From Mucidula mucida (lineage: Eukaryota; Basidiomycota; Agaricomycetes; Agaricales; Physalacriaceae), in contig JADNYV010000689.1 in the NCBI GenBank assembly GCA_015501055.1, positions 1 through 17,902 of the forward strand: a stretch of DNA of 17,902 bases, read 5' to 3'. How positions within the stretch are numbered: position 1 is the stretch's first letter; every line of letters starts with the position of its first letter. Both the position numbers and the translations under genes were made by a program. The notes below the pieces were generated by a model that worked only from the letters and a program-made list of their open reading frames with translations, made no database searches and was not told the origin of the DNA. This document shows positions 8,429 to 16,209 of this stretch, in pieces.

Positions 8429-8693
8429 TCCTTCAAGATGCTTTTACATCTAAGGAATGAGTTTGTGGATGTACAAGGTCACTGGACAAATGGGGACTGA
8501 AGAGTGAAATTTGAATAGCTGAAATCGAGGTGTGATGTGATTTCACTACTCATTCGTGCCCCCGTGTGAATTCACTCAGACCTCGGACGGTCCTGGGACT
8601 TCTCATACATGTTACACACCTTGTTTAGGTATGTCTCGATGCAAAACACCAGCGGAGAACGGCCATACTTGATAACAACGCTCATCGAGAACA

Positions 8694-8828
8694 GGAAGTG
8701 AAATCGACAGTGACGAAAATTTAAACCCCGCAAACCGTTGCCTGTGGTACGCATCAGGTGCCGTGGTGCCGACCAGCTATCGGCACCTGGAGGCAGGACT
8801 GGTCACAGCTCGTCACGATTTCACTTCC
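8694..8828. repeat. Nested inverted repeats in the outer element
   Basis: GGAAGTGAAATCG (8694-8706) faces CGATTTCACTTCC (8816-8828). Between them CAGGTGCCG (8755-8763) faces CGGCACCTG (8781-8789) across a 17-nt loop. The outer arms are internal copies of the element's terminal motif. Confidence 0.7.
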
Positions 8829-8990
8829 CCGCGTAATCGAACGTTGCAATCGCGGTCGCATTGGCAAACCTCGTCCTCCACGCAAAAATACTAAACTTGG
8901 TACACCTCATCTAAAGCATATAAGCTGCCCGAATCACAATTTTTAGGGCACTACACGAAGAATTGACCTGACACCACCCGTTTCAATAAT

Positions 8991-9016
8991 CGATTTCACT
9001 TCCCGATCAAGGATAG
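8991..9016 (-). repeat. Outer element, right terminal inverted repeat (26 bp)
   Basis: Exact reverse complement of 1174-1199, followed by TA at 9017-9018. Confidence 0.85.
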
Positions 9017-9018
9017 TA

Positions 9019-9604
9019 GGTGGGTTGATTGAGAGCACGAGTTCATACAAAGGAGATCGGAGCAAGAGCCTGTGATCCAATTAAAAACAAACATGCCATT
9101 TTGGCGTACCGGGGTTCCCACATCGTTTGACAGATCGCTTTGCTTCCAGTCCTCACAGAGTCTCCACTTCTTATCGTTCCAGAGCTCTCAATCCTACGTC
9201 TTTTCCCCGTTCTGTCTGTGGTACTGTAATCCCAAACCAGCGAACATCCAGCGATTGTGGAGTCCGGAAAAATGGCTGACTGGGGCCGAACGCGTTTTGG
9301 AGAAATTCGATTCTCTTACCACATCTAAAACAAGCTTGGCTGCCGTCACTCGTGCAGAGTTAGACAAGGCATCAGATGCAAAGCCTGTTTTGTGAGCACG
9401 GGTTCAACGCTTGAATTGCGGACTAATTCCTCTGCGCGGATTCTCTTCGGGTGCATGCAGGATCGCCATGGCGAAGAGGCCGTCTTTGGGATGGATGCTG
9501 CGCGCATAGGAGGTCGTTTCCAGATATTATCCGAGCGCGTTTACCTATAAAAGATGTGTGCAGATAACTGGGACTGCATCCGCCACACACCTTTCATTCC
9601 CAAC
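9019..9604 (+). promoter_or_regulatory. Upstream region of the first GH7 gene, with TATA box
   Basis: No gene is visible. TATAAAAG lies at 9546-9553, 52-59 bp before the ATG at 9605. Two words fitting the fungal carbon-repressor consensus SYGGRG occur upstream (GTGGAG at 9257-9262 and CTGGGG at 9280-9285). They suggest glucose repression only weakly, because this short consensus is common by chance. The transposon nest ends at 9018, about 0.53 kb upstream of the TATA box. Confidence 0.5.
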
Positions 9605-9741
9605 ATGTTCAACAAGGCTGCGTTGCTTTCCTTCACTTTCCTCGCGACGGTTTATGGCCAGCAAGCCGGCACTCTGACTGCTGAGACGCACCCGTCTCTA
9701 TCTGTCTCCGAGTGCTCTGCTGTGGTAGCTGCACGACGCAG

Positions 9742-9792
9742 GTATGTACGAGTTAGTCGCGTGTTATCGCACTTGCTGAAAAGCCTTGATAG
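9742..9792 (+). other. Intron 1 of GH7 copy 1
   Basis: GTATGT donor after a CAG, with acceptor GATAG; 51 nt. It sits at the same place (after the CTTQ-type motif) as the 47-nt intron 11992-12038 of copy 2. Confidence 0.75.
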
Positions 9793-10268
9793 CAACGCTC
9801 TGTTGTCCTTGACTCCAACTGGCGTGGACACACGACGTGTCTGGCTCGGACAACTGCTACACTGGCAACGAGTGGGACACGACACTCTGCCCAGACCCCG
9901 ATACATGCGCGTCGAACTGTGCTCTCGATGGTGCTGACTACACCGGCACGTACGGTATCACCGCCTCAGGGAACGCGCTCACTCTTCAATTCGTCACTGA
10001 GGGCTCGTACTCGACCAACATTGGCTCTCGCGTCTACCTCATGGAAGACGAGAGCAGCTATCAGATGTTCAACCTGAAGAACCAGGAGTTCACGTTCGAC
10101 GTGGACGTGTCCAATCTCCCCTGCGGTCTCAATGGCGCGCTTTACTTTGTCGAAATGTCTGCTGACGGCGGTGCTTCCCAGTTCGCGACCAACGCTGCTG
10201 GCGCCAAGTATGGAACTGGGTACTGTGACGCGCAGTGCCCGCATGATATCAAGTTTATCAATGGGGCC

Positions 10269-10318
10269 GTACGCGAACATCCTTTGACTTTTATTTTTCA
10301 TTCTTATCATTACTTTAG
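10269..10318 (+). other. Intron 2 of GH7 copy 1
   Basis: GTACGC donor after INGA, with acceptor TTTAG; 50 nt. Removing it joins INGA to ANVLDW. The position matches intron 12514-12564 of copy 2. Confidence 0.8.
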
Positions 10319-11104
10319 GCAAACGTCCTCGACTGGGCTCCGTCCGATAACGATGCCAACGCTGGTAGTGGTCGCTACGGCTCTTGCTGTTCGGAGATGA
10401 CATCTGGGAAGCCAACTCCATGTCCACCGCTTACACGCCCCACGTCTGCTCCGTCGAGGGCCAGACCCAATGCGAGGGCACCGACTGCGGTGACGGCGAT
10501 GAGCGATACGACGGTGTTTGCGACAAGGACGGCTGTGACTTCAACTCGTTCCGCATGGGCGACCAGTCCTTCTTTGGCAGCGGAATGACCGTCGACACCT
10601 CCTCCAAATTCACCGTCGTCACCCAGTTCATCACCTCGGACAACACATCTACCGGTGACCTTGTCGAGATCAGGCGCTTGTACGTCCAGGGCGGCACCGT
10701 CATCGAGAACTCGTACTCCACCTTTGACACCCTCACGGACTACAACTCCGTTAGCGACATTTTTGCAGGCAGAAGACGCTCTTTGGGGACACCAAACTCG
10801 TTCGATGACCTTGTGATTGGCGAAGATGGTGATGCGTTTGAGAATGGGAGGTCTTGGTTATGAGCTTGGGATGACCATGCCGCGTATATGTTGTGGCCGA
10901 CAGCAACTACCCCACGGACGCGATACCTCGCAGCCTGTATTGCTCGTGGAAGTTGCGCGACAAGCTCTGGGCTTCCCGACATGTCGAGTCTCAGACCCTG
11001 ATGCTACTGTGACTTACTCCAATATCAAGTACGGTCCAATTGGAATCGACTTACTCGTCAGCTTAAGTCGGTACGTTTTCCGTCTGTCCGTGTACCCTGA
11101 CTGA

Positions 11105-11854
11105 TGTATACATCAGACTATCGCTTATTTTCCTCTTTATACTTCATTATCGCGCATTGATACCTCATCATCGAAAAAGTCGATTAGCATTACCTTTGTA
11201 CATGATGTTTTCGACAAATGATACTTGATACCTGTATATGACAGCGCGATGTGAAAAGTTTCATGCCGGTATACGTTCTCCGAAGAAAGTATAAAGACTA
11301 CGTACGCATTGCAAACTTCTTGGCACGCTATGGCGTCCGGAGACTAGGTCACGGTCAGTCTAAATTTGGAGGTCTGGCCTGTTACACCGCCACCACGTGT
11401 AGAGCTGCCTTGCTTCCTTCTCTCCTACGCATTCCACCCAGCTTCATTTTTGTAAAGCCTTACGCTCTGAGCGAGTCCAACCACTTTGCGACTGCCTTGA
11501 CTTGACTCGTGCAGATCCCGCGAATCGCTGTGGAGTGATTTACACCGAACGCTTTCTTTGCAGAACGACGCCCTGGTCTCGAGTCCGAACTAGAAACAAG
11601 GCGACCCTATCAACTTTGACGCTGCTTCTACTTCCTTTGGGCAAGGCAAAATTACGGATTATCTACGCCCGCCGAAAACCGGCGCCTTCCTTGCACATTA
11701 CCATGACAAAAAGTCTAGCTCAACGAACGGAGCCCTCGTTCATCGATGTACTCCGTGCCGTGTGTCTATAAAACGTCTAGAGGAATGAGTGGATCTATAA
11801 TCACCACGCCCACTACTTTCGTTTTATTTCACGCTCGTTCACTGGTTGTTCGAC
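11105..11854 (+). promoter_or_regulatory. Region between the two GH7 genes, with promoter of copy 2
   Basis: No gene is recognised. TATAAAA is at 11767-11773, about 82 bp before the ATG at 11855. SYGGRG-type words occur at 11337-11342 (CCGGAG) and 11530-11535 (GTGGAG) and are weak candidates for CreA/Cre1 carbon-repressor sites. The short open frames here show no domain-like sequence. Confidence 0.45.
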
Positions 11855-13685
11855 ATGTTTGACAAGACCGCCTTACTCTCCTTGACCTTCCTGGCCACTG
11901 CGTGTGCGCAGCAAGTCGGTAGTCTAACGGCGAGACGCACCCTTCGCTGAATATCCAGCAATGCTCCGCTGGCGGTACTTGCGAAACGCAGGTGCGCGGC
12001 CTGTCTTGTTTCTCGTCGTGACTTATGACAATCTCTAGTCGCGTTCTATTGTACTTGACTCCAATTGGCGGTGGACACATGAGGTCTCTGGTTCGACGAA
12101 CTGCTACACCGGCAACGAATGGACGACTCCCTCTGCCCCGATCCCGATACATGTGCCACCAACTGCGCCATCGACGGTGCCGACTACGCAGGACCTACGG
12201 TATCACGACCTCCGATTCTTCCCTCACCCTGAAGTTCGTAACCGAGGGCGCGTACTCTACCAATATTGGCTCCCGCGTCTACCTCCTCGAAGATGATAGC
12301 AATTACCAGCTGTTCAGCCTCAAAAATCAGGAGTTTACCTTTGACGTCGACATGTCGGGCCTTCCTTGTGGCCTTAACGGCGCTCTTTACTTTGTTCAGA
12401 TGGACGCCGATGGTGGGTCCTCCAAGTACACGAGCAATACCGCTGGTGCTGCCTACGGAACGGGTTACTGCGATGCTCAGTGCCCCCATGACATAAAGTG
12501 GATTAACGGCGCTGTACGTGAGCGTATCTTGTAATACGAGCTCTACTGATTCTTCTTCGTTTAGGCTAACGTCCAGAACTGGACGGCTTCCACGAACGAT
12601 GGCAATTCCGGCACAGGCCACTATGGAACGTGCTGCTCGGAGATGGATGTGTGGGAGGCGAATTCACAGGCTACCGCCTACACTCCCCATGCATGTTCTA
12701 TCGATGGCCAGACACAGTGCGAAGGCACCGACTGTGGTGACGATGCGACTGGCGAGCGGTATGCCGGCCTCTGCGACAAGGACGGCTGCGACTTCAACTC
12801 GTACCGTATGGGCGATACCACGTTCATGGGCACCGGCATGACAGTCGATACCAGCTCCATCATCACCGTCATTACCCAATTCATCACCGCCGACAACACC
12901 ACGACCGGCGCCCTCTCTGAGATTCGTCGCATGTACGTCCAGGACGGCGTCCTCATTCACAACTCCTTCTCGAGGTTCGATACACTCACAGAGTACAACT
13001 CTATCACGGACGACTTTTGCGCGGCCCAGAAGACCCTCTTCGGCGACGAGAACTCCTTTGCGAGCCAGGGCGGTTTATCGAAGATGGGCGACTCTTTTGA
13101 TGCGGGGATGGTTTTGGTCATGAGCTTGTGGAATGACCATGCCGTTAACATGTTGTGGCTTGACAGTGACTACCCCACTAACGCTGATGCTTCTGAGCCC
13201 GGCGTCTCGCGCGGTAGCTGCGCTACCACCTCTGGCGTTCCTTCCGACGTCGAGGCGCAGAGTCCTGATGCTTCTGTCACTTTCTCCAACATGAAGTATG
13301 GACCCATTGGCTCGACTTACGGGTATACCTCTGAGGCATTACTGGGTGAGTTCTTTGTTCACCTAGCGTTAACGTGCTTTAAGTCATTTTCTGTCTTTAG
13401 GTCTTCAAGCGTTGCCGCATCCTCCAGTGCACGGTGAGTTGTGGACATCTCATTTCGTCTACCGGTCTTCATGAGATTTCTGTAGGAGTGTATCGAGTAT
13501 TTCCAACACCGCAGCTAGTACTGCGACTGATGAGTAAGTCAAATCCTGCATCTTCACATTGCATTGATTTCCTTCGCAGTTCTGTTTCTACCACCGCTGC
13601 CTTCGTTGGCTCCGCAAGTGCGAGTTCGCCTGCTGCCTCCGCAAGTGCTACCGCCTCGAAGAAGCTCAAGACGTGCTATGTCTGA
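11855..13685 (+). CDS. cel7: GH7 cellobiohydrolase (Cel7A/CBH1-type), copy 2, nearly complete
   Basis: A secreted GH7 enzyme of this type releases cellobiose from cellulose chain ends by a retaining mechanism. The signal peptide is [20 protein letters not shown]. Conserved blocks follow: [22 protein letters not shown] [96 protein letters not shown] and [16 protein letters not shown]. The catalytic triad is visible: Glu 12640-12642, Asp 12646-12648, Glu 12655-12657. Likely introns are 11992-12038, 12514-12564, 13346-13400, 13434-13485 and 13534-13579. The C-terminus is a Ser/Ala-rich tail ending SKKLKTCYV, with no CBM1. Frame breaks of one base are seen near 11931, 12121-12123 and 12192-12194, and the phase across the third intron is off by one. 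The gene is therefore either freshly damaged or affected by base-calling errors. Confidence 0.88.
11992..12038 (+). other. Intron 1 of GH7 copy 2
   Basis: GTGCGC donor after CAG, with acceptor CTCTAG; 47 nt. A TGAC-type branch site is visible inside. Confidence 0.7.
12514..12564 (+). other. Intron 2 of GH7 copy 2
   Basis: GTACGT donor, TTTAG acceptor, 51 nt. It joins WINGA to ANVQNW. Confidence 0.82.
13346..13400 (+). other. Intron 3 of GH7 copy 2 (phase inconsistent)
   Basis: GTGAGT donor and TTTAG acceptor, 55 nt. Removing it puts the following Ser/Ala-rich exon out of frame by one base. One base missing from the GGG run at the donor would restore phase, in line with the other one-base losses. 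Confidence 0.55.
13434..13485 (+). other. Intron 4 of GH7 copy 2
   Basis: GTGAGT donor, CTGTAG acceptor, 52 nt. It keeps the Ser/Ala-rich frame. Confidence 0.65.
13534..13579 (+). other. Intron 5 of GH7 copy 2
   Basis: GTAAGT donor, TCGCAG acceptor, 46 nt. It joins STATD to [10 protein letters not shown]. Confidence 0.68.
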
Positions 13686-13941
13686 AGCGTGTGCTTGTCA
13701 TAGTCACTTCTACATCTCGATGACTGCTTGATGCATAAAGTCGCTTAGTGTTTACGAAAGGAAAGTAGAAGTTGGTTCTACATAGCGCGTACAATATTGT
13801 AGCCTTATCAATGTACCATATAACATACCCGCTTTCCAGTCTGATCGTTTATTCACTTGGTGTCGCTGCGAAAACGTCCGGAAATGAGCCTCTGCTTCTT
13901 GTTGGACGTGGTCGAAATCGTGATTGTCTGCTGAATCAAAG

Positions 13942-14588
13942 TTACGCTCCTCCTGCACCACCTGCCGACGCTGCCGAGCTCGACTGCTGATCGCGCCTCA
14001 TCTGCTCCACGAAGATAAATGTCGTTAGGATGATGTCCGCCATCCCTTCCGCCATCGGTTCGATCTCCAAAGAGGCTTTCTGCTTCTTGGATAGTATGCC
14101 CAATGTGATGCCTATGAAATGTCGCGATTGGCGTTTCGGTGCCATCATTTAGAATTAACTATCATAAATGCGGTGAGACGAGACGTCCAATGTGCTACTT
14201 GGATGAAGGAATGCGCACCTGAGGCTTAGTGGATTTGAGCTTCCATTTATACTCTTTACCGTCTGGACCGGTGAAAATGCGATGTCTAACCGTACATTAG
14301 ATAGTTCTTGGATCGTCAGAAACTGCGCCACACATACCTGCCACCCCAACCGAACCCTTTCTTTTTCAGAAAATCATTCGCTTTGATGTCCCTGCCACCC
14401 AGTTCTATTGTCGAATACCCAATCTTCTTCCATACTATTCGCGTTACTGGCGCGCCATCTCCTCTACGAATTGTAGTAGTGCGGTTGGTGAACGTGAAGG
14501 GTGTGTCAGTGGTGTACACCACGTTATCCCGGTCATCAAGGAATGTTTGGTCCTTGAGGGAGCTCCTGGAGGAGAGGTAGAGATGCAT
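13942..14588 (-). CDS. DUF6593 domain protein
   Basis: The ATG at 14588 gives MHLYLSSRSSLKDQTFLDD, the usual opening of the DUF6593 family common in mushroom-forming fungi. Exon 1 (14588-14338) continues with VVYTTDTPFTFTNRTTTI, RIVWKKIGYSTIELGG and a KKGFGWGGR block. Exon 2 (14285-14219) gives HRIFTGPDGKEYKWKL, and exon 3 starts at 14158 with LILNDGTETPIATFHRHH. Introns 14286-14337 and 14159-14218 have GT-AG ends. Near 14100 the frame changes by one base at a GGG run. Homology then resumes as KKQKASLEIEPMAEGMADII, LTTFIFVEQMRRD and a Ser/Ala/Gly tail, ending at TAA 13942. Function is unknown. It converges on the GH7 gene, with about 256 bp between the stop codons. Confidence 0.82.
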
Positions 14589-16209
14589 TATGAATCTGCA
14601 GCAACCAGGCGTAGCGGGATGTATTTATACGTTCCACCAGTGACTGGAGCGATGACGTATGTAGGCGTTTTAGGTTGCGGTGAAGGTACGCCACTTCTCT
14701 CAGCTGCATGGGGCTTGCTTGGAGTTGACATGGCAGCAGACTTGGAATAGGCATCATGCCGAGCTTATTTTGCTATACAGGCAGGAGCGCCGAGTCCGTT
14801 GTAAGTAGAGGAATATCAAGCAGGCTGCAGCGATACTGTTCGTAGAACCAATCTAAACAACAGCGCGGCGAGAAAAGATATGCACTGAAAAAGGTCTCGG
14901 AAAAAGTTTTGAGAGTGGAGAGAAAGGGAAGAGATCGGACTCCTGGAATGAACGCAAGTATGATTTTCAGGTTGGCGTATCCCTCTGAGATATCAACGGT
15001 CGTACGAATGAAGCGGACTCGTGTGCACATTGGACGTCGATGCAATCATAATGATGAACGAAAGTTCCGAAAGTGACTAAGGACCATGACACGTGCCCGT
15101 GTCGCCCTTCTCTTTTTACGATCATCATGGCGGTGTCATGCCCGCCAGAGACGCGTTTGTATCACCACATAGCCAAGGTTGACGATTGAATATGATGTAC
15201 GTTCTTCATTTGCAGTATTATGCGGTACTCATTACTTGATGTGTGTTCTGAAGGGCCTAGCACGACGTTGATACTATGAAGACCTCTTTTGGATTGGCTT
15301 TCTTCGCTTTCGTCGAACGACGCCGGAATCGCGGACGGTCGCAAAAAACTTCCTTTGATAAGCTTGTCAGTTCTTTATTCCTCCTTCCGTTGTCTCTCCC
15401 ATTGAGCCCCCATCCGTAGCTTTTATAAGACCATTGTTGGAAATGCGCTGTCCAATCGCTGGCTGGCTTCACGGCAAGGAAAGGATGCCTTGCATGCAGC
15501 CTCTAAAGTTTCTTCATCTGGTGTCAAAGTCTACAGTGCGCCTCTCGAATACATAGCGTTGTAGATTGTGGCGGCATATAGTGCGAGGCGCCCACTTCGC
15601 ATTACCGATCGGTGATGGTAAATACGTACCGTTAGGATCAGGACACGAGAAACGACACAGGACTGCCAGGGAACCGTGGGAGGTGTCTTACACATGTATG
15701 TACCTGTGTCATTGCATCAGATTTCTGATTTGACTAGAAGTTTTAGCTCTAGTGGCAGTGTAAAAGGTTCATCACCGGAAAGACGCGATGTCGCTCTTTC
15801 ATTGGCTTTGAGATTGCATGTAGAACAGGGTACTACATCATGATGAATCCATGATCGTCGAAGAGAAGGACAGTCACGTGCAATCGCCATACTGTTTTGC
15901 CCAAATACGACGATGCAGTGTAAAGAAATGATCTTTCCCTTCCACGGAATACCGCTGTGTAGACGTATAAAACCATAGTGAAGTCTTCCCGCATACCGAA
16001 GGCCCTCGCCATAACCATTGAATCCAAACGACCTTCCAAAATCGAACAAGGCGTCGGCTTCATTGTAGTCTCCGAGATACCATCATTGTACGTACGTTTC
16101 CTCTTCATCTGCAAGAAGAAGTGCTTATACTTTTTTCGGCAGTCTTGTTTGTCTACCGACTAATATACGAAATCCTACGGCACTCTGTTCATCACCAGCT
16201 ATCTCTCCC
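14589..16209. other. Long intergenic stretch, no gene recognised
   Basis: It should contain the promoter of the DUF6593 gene at the left and that of the DUF6535 gene at the right. Several open frames of 60-110 codons occur on both strands (for example minus-strand frames around 14773-15045 and 15717-16114). None has a domain, signal peptide or coding-like codon use that I can support. A spliced gene cannot be excluded around 15700-16110. Confidence 0.4.

Larger units (their letters stand above)
1172..9018. mobile_element. Outer MITE-like DNA transposon, interrupted by two nested insertions
   Basis: A perfect 26-bp inverted repeat, starting CTATCCTTGATC, lies at 1174-1199 and in reverse complement at 8991-9016. 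Each copy is bordered externally by TA (1172-1173 and 9017-9018), consistent with a TA target duplication as in Tc1/mariner/pogo-type elements. The motif GGAAGTGAAATCG ends the terminal repeat and recurs inside the element at 8694-8706 and inverted at 8816-8828, with a variant at about 1205-1216. These are subterminal repeats typical of non-autonomous DNA elements. Removing the inner insertion (1272-8418 plus one 10-bp duplication) leaves about 686 bp with no transposase ORF, so it would depend on a transposase from elsewhere. The superfamily is an inference from the TA border alone. Confidence 0.75.
9605..11104 (+). pseudogene. cel7: GH7 cellobiohydrolase (Cel7-type), copy 1, decayed
   Basis: The ATG at 9605 opens a secretion signal (MFNKAALLSFTFLATVYGQQ). 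The mature protein starts QQAGTLTAETHPSL, as in GH7 enzymes. Homology continues through [94 protein letters not shown] and [15 protein letters not shown]. Introns at 9742-9792 and 10269-10318 match those of copy 2. Breaks lie near 9721-9724, 9824, 10399/10400 (inside the catalytic EMDIWE), about 10764, 10796 and 10853. Several more follow in the MSLWDDH and SQP regions before YSNIKYGPIG near 11040. The Ser/Ala tail of copy 2 is absent. The 3' third is too damaged for sequencing error alone to be a comfortable explanation, so I call it a pseudogene. Confidence 0.85.

Noticed and set aside
11101..11116. 16-bp perfect palindrome CTGATGTATACATCAG just past GH7 copy 1
   Set aside because: It has no loop or second copy and sits at the ragged end of a pseudogene. 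Chance is sufficient, and no terminator or protein-binding role can be supported.
13586..13682. CBM1 cellulose-binding domain at the GH7 C-terminus
   Set aside because: The tail has a single Cys and none of the aromatic and Cys spacing of CBM1. It is Ser/Ala-rich low complexity.
15717..16114. Two overlapping minus-strand frames of 93 and 110 codons
   Set aside because: No recognisable domain, and neither frame has clear coding bias. I could not support a gene, although a spliced one is not excluded.
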